Position numbers and translations under genes: made by a program
Shown here: positions 35,505 to 47,700 of the stretch, piece after piece
Position numbering within the stretch: the first letter of the stretch is position 1
Layout: each line of letters begins with the position of its first letter
Source of the DNA: Symbiodinium natans
Taxonomy: Eukaryota; Sar; Dinophyceae; Suessiales; Symbiodiniaceae
Assembly: GCA_905221605.1 (NCBI GenBank)
Contig: CAJNDS010000216.1
Location: forward strand, 56,001-120,000
Length of the DNA: 64,000 bases
Direction: 5' to 3'
The notes under the pieces: model-generated
What the model saw: only the letters and a program-made list of their open reading frames with translations
Told to the model about the DNA's origin: nothing
The model's database searches: none

Positions 35505-35576
35505 CCAAGGCGGCGCTAAGTTCAAAGAGGAGCATTTTGCTTAGGCGCTTGTTGCTGGCACTCCTAAGCTCGTCGT
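35505..35576 (-). CDS. Candidate micro-exon
   Basis: The frame reads (D)DELRSASNKRLSKMLLFEL + SAAL after AAATGCTTAG. The donor is either GTTTAGGG (35,504) or the GC at 35,514. Upstream (sense direction) lie CCCTAAA arrays. Downstream the intron itself opens with TTTAGGG copies and closes with CCCTAAA copies before the next candidate exon at 35,306. Confidence 0.45.
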
Positions 35577-37192
35577 CTAAGCATTTAAGGTTAGTGAGGT
35601 TTAGGGTTTAGGGTGTAGGGTTTAGGGTTTAGGGTTTAGGGTTTAGGGTTTAGGGCAAAGGTTCGACAGTGGGCGCTGAACCCAACTTCGGACTCGAAAA
35701 GACTCCCGCCAACCTGAGTATGAGGACCCCCCCCTCCCCCCGGCTTGGATTTGTGGTCCATACTCGTTTAGGGATTAGGGTTTAGGGTTTAGGGTTTAGG
35801 GTTTAGGGTTTAGGGGCTTTCTGGCAAGAACAGCCTTCGAGCTGACTTGCACAGCCAAACGCCCGAACGTCATGAGTCTAGGACCCGGAGTAGGCCCCAG
35901 ATTCCCTGTTTTGGGGGGGGGGTTTAGGGTTTGGGGTTTGGGGTTTGGGGTTTAGGGTTAGGCCTAAGCCCTGAACCCTAAGCCCCCCTTAAACCACAAA
36001 GGGCACCCCTTTTATTCCAGGAGTGAACGTAAGCAAACAACGACTGCTAATTACACCCTTTGAACCCTCAGCCCACTGCAATTTCGCCCCGGTTTTAGGT
36101 TTAGGGTTTACGGTTTAGGTTATCCCAACGTAAACCCTAAAATGCCTGTGAAGCCCATAAAGCCTATACTGAACCTTGGAAGCCCTATAAACACGATAGC
36201 CCTAAACCCTAAATCCTAAACAACCTAGAGCCCTTAAACCCTATCAAGCTTGTCAAGCCCATAAACCCAGTAAACCCTGCAAACCTTAGAGCCCTAGAAG
36301 CCCTGCAAAGCCCCATAATCCCTAACAACCCCAACAACCCTACACAGAAAAGAGCCTAAACAAACCCAACAAAAAGCGCATAAAACTCTATAAACCCTAA
36401 CAACCCTACACAAAACATGACCTAAACGAAGGCCATTTAACAAAACAGCTTAGGAAGGGCGTGGACCACATTGCCATGCTGACCCCAGCATTCCTACGAA
36501 GCAACCCGCAGGCCTCTTCCTTGGGTTTTTGCGGGGGCTTGCGGGGGGTTTAGGGTTTAGGTTTAGGGTTTCGGGCTTTAGGGGTGTAAGGCTTGTGGTT
36601 TTTTTTTGCGGTGGTTCAAGGCTTTAAGGATTCGGGGCCTTATGGGGGTTTCACTGTTTAATGTTGTCAGGTCTTAGAGGCTTATAGGGTGTTAAGGGAT
36701 TAGGGTTTGCGTTTTGAGGTGTTTGGTTAAGTGCTTAGGTTTGTGGTTTTGTCAAGATGCCTTAAAACTCCGCTGGGGTTGGGAGTTGCGCTTTTCTGCG
36801 TGCTGACGTGTCAGGGGGTCCCAAAGACTGGGTCAGGAGTCCCTTGTATTGGGTACCAGGTTCACAAAGCCCTAAACCCTGAACCCTCATCCCCAACTCG
36901 AACGAAGAAACTCCATGCAAGTAGAAAGCCTTCTGGAGCCGAAGGACTCCTAGGAGATCCTTGGCGCTTTCTTGGGCTCAGGTTTTAGCCCCGAGTGGTG
37001 GTTTCAGGCTTAGAGTTTAGGGTTTGGCGTTTAGGGCTTAGGGTTTAGGGCTTTCCCAGGCGCTCTCAGTATTCAGGGTTGAAGTCAGGCTTTGGGATTA
37101 GGGTCCATCGGGGATTAGGGCCCCCCGAACGCTTGAACCCAGGTTTAGTGTTTAGGGCCTGAATCCTAAACCACATCTACGGAGCTTCGCAG

Positions 37193-37242
37193 GTGCAGGT
37201 GATCCTCGCCGGACCGCCAGACGACGCCTGTGCCCTCGTCAG
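37193..37242. CDS. Candidate micro-exon, strand undecided
   Basis: Plus strand: TTCGCAG, then VQVILAGPPDDACALV, then AG/GTTTAGGG. Minus strand: CAG, then VVWRSGEDHLHLRS, then GTAGATG. Both have usable splice borders. Confidence 0.3.
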
Positions 37243-37274
37243 GTTTAGGGTTTAGGCCCGGGTAGCATATCGTC

Positions 37275-37500
37275 ACGCGTTCAAGCTCCCCTTTCCCACC
37301 TCTCCTGCAATGGCAAAAAGCTGTTTGAAAACCCAGCACATAACGCGTCCCATATTCCTGAATGCTGCTGAGCTGCTTTGGTGGCCGCCTTGGGATGAAC
37401 ATGTGTAATTAAACTAGCTTGATCTTTATTCCCCCATTCCTGCGCCCTCTTAGGACTCTCTCGCCAAGCCGCAAATGCAATGCCCGACAGGTTTCGAACT
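37275..37500 (-). CDS. Candidate exon
   Basis: A minus-strand open frame after TTTTTTGAG reads VEVRNLSGIAFAAWRESPKR, then AQEWGNKDQASLITHV, then AAQQHSGIWDALCAGF. Composition is protein-like, with no low complexity. No family recognised; the 3' border is unclear. Confidence 0.35.
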
Positions 37501-38153
37501 TCGACCTCAAAAAAGCCCAAGCCCTGAAGCCCTAAATCCCCTAAGCCCTAACCCTAAACCTGAAACCCGAAAGCCCCAAGCCTCCCAAAGCCCTCAAGCC
37601 CTTAAGCCCCTAAGCCCCTAAGCCCCAAAGCCCCAAAGCCCTCGGCCCTGTGCTGAAGTTGCACTGGAGTCGAGGTGGTCGCTATGCGGGGACACTGCTG
37701 GAGCAACTTGGTGACCGAGCAGCAAGCAGCTGCGGCGGTTTAGGGTTTAGGGTTTGGGGTTCAGGGTTCAGGGTTTAGGGTTTAGGGTTTAGGGTTTAGG
37801 GTTTAGGGGTTCGGGCTTTTGCGGGGGAAAGTTTTATGTTCGAGAGGTTTGGGGCTTAACGGGGGCGAGGGGGCGGTTTTTGTTCAACGCACGCAGGAGT
37901 TGAGACTTTGCTAGGTTCATAGTTGGTCCATAAGTCCATCGGACTTGAATCTCCATCCTAACTGTTCAGGGATATTCCTTAAACGAGGGGTGTTGGAATC
38001 TCTGGGTTCGGGGCTTTCAGGGGCTTGGGTTCCTAAACCCTAAACCCTAAATCAGGGCTAACGGTTCAAGATTGGCAGCCACTGTGTGGGTCTTAAACCC
38101 TAAACCCTAAACCCTAAACCGAAACCCTAAACCCTAAACCCTAAACCCTACAC

Positions 38154-38226
38154 CCTCGAGCGGCCCGAGAGGTCTTGTTCCACTGGACGAAGATCATCCC
38201 CACCTCCTGCTCCCTCGACCAGGCGG
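38154..38226 (-). CDS. Candidate micro-exon (73 nt)
   Basis: The acceptor CCTAAACCTAAATCCAG and donor GTGTAGGG are both made from the flanking telomeric repeats. The frame between them reads AWSREQEVGMIFVQWNKTSR + AAR. Telomere arrays flank it on both sides in the common orientation (C-rich 5', G-rich 3'). The plus strand is open too (VLFHWTKIIPTSCSLDQAAG). Confidence 0.45.
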
Positions 38227-39384
38227 CTGGATTTAGGTTTAGGGTTTAGGGTTTAGGGTTTAGGGTTTAGGGTTTAGGGTTTAGGGTTAATGTTTAGGGA
38301 AAGTTTTGTCCAGGGGCTTAGGATTTAGGATGGAGGGTTTGGGGCTGGTAGGGAACCCAACCCCATACCCTAGACCCTAAACCGCCAAGTTGAAAATTTC
38401 TAAAGCTCCCTGAAAGCCCTTTGACTCGCAGGCGTTGAATTTGGAATTTAGGGTTTAGGGCTTAGGGCTCAGGAGGTTTGGTGTTGAGGCTGTCAAGTTT
38501 AGGGTCGTCGACCCTTAAGGTTTAGGGTTTGGGGTTTAATCCCCATTTAACCCATGAAGCCCCGTAAACCTCCTAACCCTAAAGCTTGCCGGACCTGGCC
38601 CTAAACGCTAAACCCCCTAAACCCTGGGTTTAGTGTTTAGGGTTTGGGGTTTGGGGTCTGGGGGTTCAGGCCCTAGACCTTGAACACGCCGGTTTGCGCA
38701 GTTCTTGCTTTGGGGTTTATAAGGCTTAAAAGGGTAGAAGGGTCTCCTCTCTGTGTCCTGTGTCCAGGACCAAGAGTAGGCCCTTCTTCCGTGTGGTGTT
38801 TAGGTTCCTGTATAAGCCCCTTGTAAAATGAAAAGGGTACCCTTCTATTTAGGGTTGAGGGTGTAGGGTTCCTGCTACCCATCACCGAACCCTACGACCC
38901 GGGAACCCCAGACCCTGCATCCCCTGAAATGCAAAGGCCAAGATCTGTCAAGCACACTTTGCAGGCTTGAAGCCCTAGCGCTAAACCCTAAACCGTATAC
39001 CTCAAGCCCCCAGACCCAAAACCCCCACAACTGAACAATCACTCGAAAACCCCTGCCTGGGATCTCAAGCGGTAATCTGACTCTTTTTTTTGCTTCAGCT
39101 TTCCCCTTAACCCATAAAGCCTTAACACCACACCCTGAGCAGTATGTCTGAAGAAGGTCCTTCAGGTACCTTATATACTGAGGGTCGTGGGGTACAGTAC
39201 CTTTGAGGGGCTAAGCCCTACACCCTGAACCCTAAGCCCTAGGCCTGAAGCTCGAAACCCTACACCCTAAACCCTAAACCCTAAACCCTAAACCCTAAAC
39301 CCTAAACCCTAAACCCTAAACCCTAAACCCTCAGCCCTGTGCCCCAAACGCAAACCGTGCGGCGCGAAGCAAGAGAGCTATCAG

Positions 39385-39442
39385 GCGACGAGTTTGCAGG
39401 GCGGCTCTTCGTTTGCACGGAGTTCTTCAGGCCTGGCCGAGG
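39385..39442. CDS. Candidate micro-exon, strand undecided
   Basis: Plus: TATCAG, then DEFAGRLFVCTEFFRPGRG, then GTTGGC. Minus: TCGGCCAG, then PEELRANEEPPCKLVA and a stop. CCCTAAA arrays lie to the left and TTTAGGG arrays to the right. Confidence 0.3.
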
Positions 39443-40119
39443 GTTGGCGTAGGGTTTAGGGTTTAGGGTTTAGGGTTTAGGGTTTAGGGTTTAGGGTTTA
39501 GGGTTTAGGGTTTAGGGTTTAGGGGTTTGAGGTTCAGGGGTTACAGTGGTGGGGTGGAAGGGGTAAGGTTGGGTGCTGTTTTCTTCTTTTGGTGGCCAGA
39601 CTTCGGGCCTCATCTTTAGGGTAGGATGATGTTGGGGACTGGGGCCACGTGAGGTTGTATGGTATTGCGTGGCTTTAGGGTTTAGGATTTACGGTTTAGG
39701 GTTTAGGGTTTAGGGTTCAGGGTTTAGGTTTTAGGGTTTGGGGTTTAGGGTTTAGGGCAAGCGCTCGTGACCTAGAGGGCCTCACCTTGGACACTCACCT
39801 CGGGGGTAGCGCATGGCCATACGAGAGAGATTGAGCAGGGTGTTAGGGTTTTGGGGTTCCCTAAGCCCTAAACCCTAAACCCTAAAACCCGAAAACCCCA
39901 AAACCCTAAACCCCTAAAAACCCTAAAACCCTAACCCCCAAAACCCCTAAAACCCCTAAGACCCTAAAACCCTAAAACCCCTAAAACCCTAAGACCCTAA
40001 AACCCTAAAACCCCTAAAACCCTAAAACCCTAAAACCCCTAAAACCCTAAGACCCTAAACCCTTAAATCCTACTGACCAACCCCGGCCGCCGCAGCATCT
40101 GTCAGCTCGACCATCTGAC

Positions 40120-40176
40120 GTCAGTTCGCGCCTCGTGCTCTCGCCAGATTTCTTCGAAGACCATGGGTTGCGGCGC
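40120..40176 (-). CDS. Candidate micro-exon (57 nt)
   Basis: Nineteen codons (APQPMVFEEIWREHEARTD) between CCGCCCAAG and GTCAGATG, phase 0 on both sides. It is flanked 5' by CCCTAAA and 3' by TTTAGGG arrays in the sense direction. The charged, non-repetitive sequence makes this one of the more convincing minus-strand exons. Confidence 0.5.
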
Positions 40177-40253
40177 CTTGGGCGGCTTTTAGGGTTTAGG
40201 GTTTAGGGTTTAGGGTTTAGGGTTTAGGGTTTAGGGTTTAGGGTTTAGGGTTT

Positions 40254-40349
40254 GGGATGTTACCCCCTGTACTAACAGTCTGAATAGGGATTCTACTCGT
40301 AGGTACTATAGTCCCTATTCAGGACTGTTGGTATACGGGTGAACATCCC
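40254..40349. mobile_element. MITE-like hairpin element, copy 1
   Basis: A 96-bp imperfect inverted repeat with ends GGGATGTT...AACATCCC. Inner arms CCTGTACTAACAGTC/GACTGTTGGTATACGG and AATAGGGA/TCCCTATT flank a short loop. A related copy lies at 42,827. No coding capacity; it is inserted directly after a TTTAGGG array. Confidence 0.6.
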
Positions 40350-40797
40350 GAGGTTTAGCCCTTACGCCCGGGTTTCGGGGGGGTTTGGGGGGTTGTTGTT
40401 TGTTTCAGGGGGGGTGCAGGGCATGGGCTTGAGGGGGGCTAAACCCTAAACTCAGGGCCTAGGCCCCCCTACAGAAGGGGGCGGCGCTTAAGCCTTGAGC
40501 CTCTACCCGGACCCCTCGCCGCAGCGTGTCCAGGGGCCTCAGGCGGGTGCTCAAAAAAGTGTTTTTCTTGTGTCCCTGGTTTTTGTTTGCTCTCTGTGGC
40601 CCCTTGCCCCCCCCCCCCCCCCCCCCCCCCTGGCCCCCCCTGGCCGGCCCCTGGCCCTTTGGCCCTTTCTCCTTCCTGCTCTGAATAATTTTTGGGGTGA
40701 AGGGAGGTTTCGGGTTTAGGCTTCAACGCATCCTCATAGACCTTGCAGATAGAATTGTTTGAATTGTTTGGGGGTGGAGGGGGGTTTGGGGTTTGGT

Positions 40798-40937
40798 TTA
40801 GGTGGAGGCCTCGTGGCCCTCATTGGTAATCCACTGGAGGAAGACGTGGACATGCTCCGATGTCGGCCCGAATTTTGCATAAAAGTCCGCAGGCAGCTCC
40901 TCTGCCGCCTGCCAGTCGATGACATCTCCCACCTGCT
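40798..40937 (-). CDS. Candidate terminal exon
   Basis: After CATTTAGCAG the frame reads GDVIDWQAAEELPADFYAKF, then GPTSEHVHVFLQWITNEGHE, then AST and TAA. It looks strongly protein-like with balanced charges and aromatic residues. Unlike its neighbours it has G-rich repeats on its 5' side and C-rich on its 3' side. Family not recognised. Confidence 0.55.
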
Positions 40938-41067
40938 AAATGGCACCCACCCCCCCTAAACCCTAAACCCTAAGCCCTAGAAACATTCAATCTGCAAGAT
41001 GTGACGATGCGTTGAAGACAGGAGACGTGCACCCATTACGACTGCCTTGTTCCGGAGGAGTTCGGGC

Positions 41068-42180
41068 CGGTGCCGGCCAAGGTAGCCTTGTATCGAGGCA
41101 GTGATGCCCTGGCAGTGGAGGACGATGTGGCCGCATTCGTCGTTCCGAGGCATCCGGTGCGAAGGAAACGAAGAACAGAGGAGGAAACGGCCGCCGTTGC
41201 GGGCACCCCGGTGGAGGATCCGGGCATTCCGGTGATGAAGGCAGACTGTGAGCACGAGGAGGAAACGGCCGCCGTTGCAGGGCAGATCATGCAGCGAACA
41301 TGCGCTGCAGGAGCCTCTTCACCCAGATGCTGAGATGCAGCAGAGAATCGCCGAATTCATCGCTCGAAATCTCTCTAAGGAGGAGTACAATGAGTGCCAT
41401 CAGCGATTCGAGAAGGGTGAGAAAATCCCTATCAGCATGGAAGGCCAGACGTACCTGATGTCAACAGACGCCAGAAACGGTGCCAGCCAGCGGTGCCACA
41501 GAGCCCTCCCAGGCATGTGGCGAGGCCCCGGCGCATCCCGCAAGCCAAGCAGGACAGGCAGCAGCTCCAGGTGAGACCACATCAGCTGCCAACCTGCCAG
41601 GCAAGAAAAGGAAGTCCCGGAAAGGGCAAGGCTCGCCGGGCTTGCCGCGCAAAAGTGACCATGCTCCGCCAGCAGGGGAGACGATGTTGTCCTTCACCTC
41701 CACCGAAGTCATCGATCTGCTTCTGGATGGCAAGAAGACACTGGAAATTCGACATCGCAGTGTGAAACCTGGCACGTACAGGTTGTGCTCCAAGTCTGGA
41801 GTCTATGGCCAGGTCGACCTCGCCGAGGGCTTTGAGATCGAGTCGGACCAGGCGTTGAGGGCCTTGCTCTCACTTCATCTGTGGGATGCGCAAGAGCGTC
41901 CTTACACCCACACAATGGCTCACACAGTCACAAACCCCATGCGGTGTGACCAGCCATTTCGATTTCAAAGGAAACTTGGGTTTGCAAATTCCAAGAAGCC
42001 AAGTTGCTACACCGGCCACAGACACGTCCACGTCGCCAGCGGCTACCTCCAATCTCTCGCCGGCCGAGTCCAAGACGGCCACCTCCAAGACGGCCACCTC
42101 CAATGCCTCGCCGGCCGCGGTCACGTCCAATGCCATTCCTGACCCTGCCTGGCCTTCTGGCTCTTTTGGGGTAAAATGGA
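41068..42180 (+). CDS. ASCH-like domain gene, several exons or frameshifted
   Basis: The first frame (41,070-41,333) contains two EEETAAVAG repeats. A second contains DAEMQQRIAEFIARNLSKEE and EGQTYLMS. A third (from about 41,468, after TCAACAG) carries GKKRKSRKGQG and then MLSFTSTEVIDLLLDGKKTL followed by EIRHRSVKPGTYRL and GVYGQVDLAEGFEI. The pattern of an S/DGKKTLEIR motif, KPGTYRL and GxxGxVDL fits the ASCH fold (RNA-binding, PUA-like). From about 41,990 the sequence is Thr/Ser/Ala-rich with TATSKTATSN repeats. Frame changes need introns (donors such as GTGAGAAA at 41,417) or indicate a pseudogene. The ASCH assignment rests on motif resemblance only. Confidence 0.5.
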
Positions 42181-42826
42181 GGGGTGCCCAAAACCATCCA
42201 TTTCAGTACTAAAACATGGCGCTTTTCATTGCGGGCCAGGGCAGATCCTATTCCCCTTGTTTAGAGAGCTTTTTGAAGCCTAGGCCTGCCCCTTCACTTC
42301 AGTCACAGCCGATGATTTCCCTGACTAGGTGCCTGGCCGAGCCCGCCCCTCTCAAACTTGCTGCAACCCTATCTGAAACTGCCTCAGTTTTTAGAAGTGG
42401 GCTGTTGTCTGAGTTTAGGCCTAAACCCTAAAAGGAATAGGTTTGGGTGGCTTTGCCGCCTTGGACGGCGCGGGGTGGGAGAAAAGTGTTAGATGGCCCT
42501 CCACAATCGGGCCAATGCTGCTTTTCGCACCTCACGAAGCTTTCGAGCTTGTTCCGAAACCTAACCTTCACAGCATCTACGCCCTATCACAGCAAACCCT
42601 AAACCCTAAACCCTAAACGCTAAACCCTAAACCCTAAACCCTGCGCTTCACACGGCGGCCGGACAGCAAGTCCCAAGTTCCTGAGGCCCTGCCCGGCTTG
42701 GTCAAGGGTTGGAAGAATTCAACATACCCCAAACCCATAGGTTTAGGGTTTAGGGTTTAGGGTTTAAGGTGTAGGGTGTGGGGTTTGGGGTTTGGGGTTT
42801 GGGGTTTAGGGTTTAGGGTTTAGGTT

Positions 42827-42929
42827 GGGATGTTCCGTTCCCCCGTATACTAACAGTCCTTAGAAGGGACTTCAATCGGGGGTACTATAGTTCCCTATTA
42901 AGGACTGTCAGTAACAGGGGCAACACCCC
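42827..42929. mobile_element. MITE-like hairpin element, copy 2
   Basis: A diverged copy of 40,254-40,349. It shares GGGATGTT, GTATACTAACAGTCC, GGTACTATAGT, CCCTATTAAGGACTGTCAGTA and the hairpin layout, and also directly follows a TTTAGGG array. Confidence 0.6.
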
Positions 42930-43339
42930 CAAACCCATGCCCCTTAACCTACAAAAAAGAGAATCTAAGGAAGGATGTTTACCATGCCCCTTAATTTCTT
43001 TTTAAGGGGTATGCTTAAAAGGTATGCGGAATATTTCTTAGAGTAGAGTTTGGGGTTTGAGGGAGGCGTGCGGTGTAGGCTTGGGTTGAGGGGTTGGGGT
43101 GGGACTTCCTTCTGACCTCAGGAAGGGCTGGTTTCCTGCTGCGAAACCTCAACCCTCGACCCCCATTCCAAAGCCCCAAGGCCGTAAAACCCTGAGCCCT
43201 TGACCCCATAGCACAGCCCGCAAAACCACTCCTTCAAAAACTGAGAAGGCGCAGCCTTTTTCCTTGGAGCATTCCGTATACTCTCAAGCTTAAGAACCCC
43301 CCCCAAAAAAAATACTTCGAACATCCCCACCTTACAAAT

Positions 43340-43567
43340 TTGGGGGTTGGGCATTTCAGGGAGTCTCTGGGGTTGGGCACTCCAGGGAGTCTCTGGGGTT
43401 GGGCACTCCAGGGAGACTCTGGGGTTGCTCCAGTCTGGGTTGGGCACTCCAGGGAGCTCTGGTCCAGGGAGACTCTGGGGTTGGAGACTCTGAGGTTGGG
43501 CACTCTAGGAGTCTCTGGGTTGGGCACGGGCACTCCAGGGAGTGTCTGGGGTTGGGCACTCCAGAAA
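43340..43567. repeat. 25-bp minisatellite
   Basis: About eight copies of CAGGGAGTCTCTGGGGTTGG + GCACTC with small variations. The open frames on both strands are repeat artefacts. Confidence 0.85.
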
Positions 43568-43679
43568 GTCTTTATCTAGGAGCAGACCGGGCGAGAGAAG
43601 AGTTCCGGGCGAGGAGAAGAGTTGAGTTTAAAATCTAACAACCCCACACCGAAGGTGGGGAAAATAAAAACATTTTTCC

Positions 43680-43850
43680 TTATAAAGGCGATATAGGGAT
43701 TATTTCAATATTAGCATTTTAATATTACTAATATTAGTATTGATATGATTCATATGGTCAATATTATTTATATTATTATTACGATTACAATTATGATTAT
43801 GATTAGCATTATGATTATTAGTATTGTTATTAATCCAGTTTTTTTTGGTT
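43680..43850. other. AT-rich spacer
   Basis: (ATTATT)n-like sequence without coding or structural signals. Confidence 0.5.
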
Positions 43851-43917
43851 CCAAAAGCAAATAGTAAGAAGGCAGATATCCCAGCTCCTCAACTCGCATC
43901 TCAGGTGCCTCTGCCCA

Positions 43918-44693
43918 GAAGAAGTGCGACGCCGAGGCATCCGTTTCCGGGGCTGCCCTAAACCCTACACCCTAAACTCTAAACCCTAAACTGGCCCAAA
44001 ACCCTAAACCCGAAACCTTAACCCTCAACCCTTAACCCTTAACCCTAAACCCCTCCTCCGGGCCTTGTAAGGCATGTCGTGAGGCTCGGTGACATCGTGT
44101 TCCTACAATCTCAGCAGGTCAAGTTCCCAACCCCGAATCTGAGAGGCTGAGCCCTGAATTAAGGCACCCCTAATTTCGGAAACCCCCATTTGTTCTTGAG
44201 ATCGATGCTGCAAGTGAAAAGTCGGCATCGCAAGCTTTCTCAGGTTTTCGGGGTTGCCAAGGGCCAGGCAGTCACGGGACTTCCCACCGGTTAAGGGGTT
44301 TAGAGCCTAAACCTTAAACCCTAAACCCGAAACCCTAAGCCCCAAACCCCAAGACCCAGCTCGCGAGCTGCAGGCTACCACCGCTGCTGCCGAGGTGACC
44401 ACAGGGTTTAGGGTGCAGGGTTTAGGGTTCAGGGCTCAGGGTTTTTGGGCTCTAAGACTCTAGGTTCAGAGTTTAGAGCTTGCAGAGTTTTGGGGGTGAA
44501 GGGTCAAGGGTTTCAAGGGTTGAGGCTTTAAGGGCCACAGGGTTTTGGGGTTTATAGGGCTCAGAGTCTCTGAAGGAATCTGGCTACGCATGATTTCTTA
44601 GGTTTCAAGTAGGGCATCTGCATGTAATCTACATGGGCCGTAGTTCTCTAGCACGGCACCCTTAAACGAAATACATGTATATGTATATGTATG

Positions 44694-44730
<37 letters not shown>

Positions 44731-47700
44731 TGCACAGCACCCGCGAAAAAACAAATCCCAATAGGGACCCTGTGTTGTTTGAGAGTTACCCTATTTAGAC
44801 CAGGGGGTAAACCCCTAAACCCTAAACCCTAAACCCTAGACCCTAAACCCTAAACCTGGGCTCGACAGAGAGAGGGCACATCCCTTGGGCTGAAGCCTCT
44901 CATCCAGAAACGCCCCAAATCGTACACCTACATTTCCCTTGTTTGGGGTTTAAGAGGATCATATTTGCCCTAAACCCTAAACCCTAAACCCTAAACCCTA
45001 AACCCTAAACCCTAAACCCTAAACCCTAAACCCTAAACCCTAAACCCTAAACCCTAAACCCTCCTAAACCCTAAACCCTGAACCCTGAACCCTAAACCCC
45101 AATTTCGGGGCTCAGGGCGCTGAAGATTTTTCTTGCGGGGTCTCGGATGTCGCAAAGTCTTTCAGTGCAATCGACCATGTGGGGATGTCAGGTTTGGTTC
45201 AGTTGCTTAGTGAGCGGCCGGCTAGTCTAGGGGTCGGAATAGAAACTGATAGTATTTCCTCATATAACCCCCTTGCAATTCTACTATAATAGCCCCCCCA
45301 TAACCCTATTCTAATTATTCAGGCCCCTAAATTCGCCTGCGGCTGGGGAGCTAAGACGCTGCCGTCAAAGCACGTGGGCCCTGGAGCCCATAAGCCCCTC
45401 AACCTGACAAAGTGAATCATACGTGGGCTGTTCTCCCTTGGGTTTAGGGTTTAGGGTTTAGGGTTTAGGGTTTAGGGTTTAGGGTTTTTTTTTGGCATAC
45501 GGAAGTGCCTACCTAAACTAATCCCTAGCCCTGCAAGTGCCAGGAGAAGAAGGCTGAGGCCCCAAGCGTCGTTGTGACCCCGGCACAGGCACTGGGGTCT
45601 TGGGGGTTTTGGGCTTCATGGTGGGGGTTGAGTGGGGGGATCAGGGATTGCGCAGGGATTACGGTTCAGGGTATAGGGTTTAGGGTTTCTTGAACCCTGA
45701 GCCCCTGTACGCCCCAAATCCCCTAAACCCCCCTAAGCCCCAAAATCCAGAAGCCTGAACCCTAAACCCTAACCCCAAACCCTAAACCCTAAACCCTAAA
45801 CCCGAATCCTTGAATCCAAAAACTCCGAGATCCCAAGAAGTTCAGTCTGCCACCGCAGCCAGGAGAGCGGTGCCACTGGGGAGGCGAAGGCCGCCGAGGC
45901 TCATGTAGGGTTTGGGGTTTAGGGGTTTAGGGTTTAGGGTTTAGGGTTTAGGGTTTAGGGTTTAGGGTTTGGGGTTTTGGGGTTTAGGGTTTAGGGTTTA
46001 GGGTTTAGGGTTTAGGGGTTTAGGGGTTTAGGGTTTAGGGTTTAGGATTTGGGGTTTAGGGGTTTAGGGTTTAGGGTTAGGGGTTTGGGGTTTTGGGGTT
46101 TTGGGGTTTAGGGTTTTGGGTTTAGGGTTTAGGGTTTGGGGTTTAGGGTTTGGGGTTTAGGGTTTAGGGTTTTGGGGTTTAGGGTTTGGGGGTTTAGGGT
46201 TTAGGGTTTGGGGGTTTAGGGTTTAGGGTTTTGGGGTTTAGGGTTTAGGGTTTAGGGTTTTGGGGTTTAGGGTTTTGGGTTTGGGGTTTTGGGTTTGGGG
46301 TTTAGGGTTTTGGGGTTTAGGGTTTGGGGGTTTAGGGTTTAGGGGTTTAGGGTTTAGGGTTTAGGGTTTGGGGTTTAGGGTTTGGGGTTTGGGGTTTGGG
46401 GTTTAGGGTTTTGGGTTTGGGGTTTAGGGTTTTGGGGTTTAGGGTTTAGGGTTTAGGGTTTGGGGGTTTAGGGTTTAGGGTCTGGGGTTTAGGGTTTGGG
46501 GTTTAGGGTTTTGGGGTTTAGGGTTTAGGGTTTAGGGGGTTTAGGGTCTGGGGTTTAGGGTTTGGGGTTTAGGGTTTTGGGGTTTAGGGTTTAGGGTTTG
46601 GGGTTTGGGGTTTGGGGGTGTGGGGGGGAGGGGTGGGGGGTGCTTAGGGCTTTCGGGATGCAGGGTTTATGGCAGGGCGTCATTTTATTGTTCTTTTCTT
46701 TCGGGGGGAAGGGTTTGGCACTTCCCAAAATCAGGGGTCCCATTTCAGCGGGAGCCCATTTTCTCCGAATCTCCCAGTAGAGAGAACCCGAAGCACAGGT
46801 TGTGTCTTGCTGAACCCTTGAAAGCCCTAAGCCCTAAACTCCAGAGCACTAACCCATGGTCGTCCCGTTTTTGGGTACCCTAAATGTCCGGGGCCGCCTT
46901 ATACTAGCAACCCCCCAGAAGGGACCATTTGACCATATATGGTTTAGGGCTTAGGGTTATGGCGATATGCCCCCCCCCTACCCCCACCCAATACCTCCCC
47001 CTACCCGCCCTTATACTCCCCTTATACCCCCGTTATGCCTCCCTTGTAGCCCCTTCTACCCCAGGCCACCAAAGACCTGAACCCGAAACCCGAAACCCGA
47101 AACCCTAAATCCTAAACCCTAAACCCTAAACCCTTGTCTCGGGGAAGTCGTGCGCTGGTCTCTGCCAGGAACCCAAGAGCGAAGCCAAGGCCGAAAACGA
47201 GGCCTCCAAGCGGATTGTGTGTCGGAAAAGGGGGGAGGGTGGTAGGGTTTAGGGTTTAGGGTATAGGCTTTAGGCTTTAGGCTTTATGCTTTAGGCTTTA
47301 GGCTTTTGGCTTTTGGCTTTTGGCTTTTTTAGGCTTTAAGGGTGTCGCCCTCAGTCTAGATCCTTTTTGAACTGGTTGCTCCGGGATACGCCTTAAGCCC
47401 ACGCTCCATGCGGACCCTCCTACGGCCAAGAGCCTCCGTTCATGAACAACAGCTTCTGCAACAACATACGACGATGTGTCCGCCTCTGCCTGTGCCCCAA
47501 TAGCCATGCATCTCACTGGCATGCCATGCATCGTCATCTCCTGTTGAGCAGAGCCGGCTCATGGAGAAGTTCCTGCATAAGTATACTGAGATGTTGCTCG
47601 CAGTTAAACAACACCTGGGCTTGGACCAGGAAGACTCCGACTTGCGTCTGCTTGCTTTGGTGGCAGATGTGCTTCAAACAATCCAGAACTGGGATGCCGC

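Noticed and set aside
35661-35717. Plus-strand micro-exon (GAEPNFGLEKTPANL)
   Set aside because: Plausible peptide, but the opposite strand is equally open and the flanking repeats do not follow the common pattern.
43340-43567. CRISPR-like array
   Set aside because: The 25-bp units are contiguous minisatellite copies without unique spacers, and the genome is eukaryotic.
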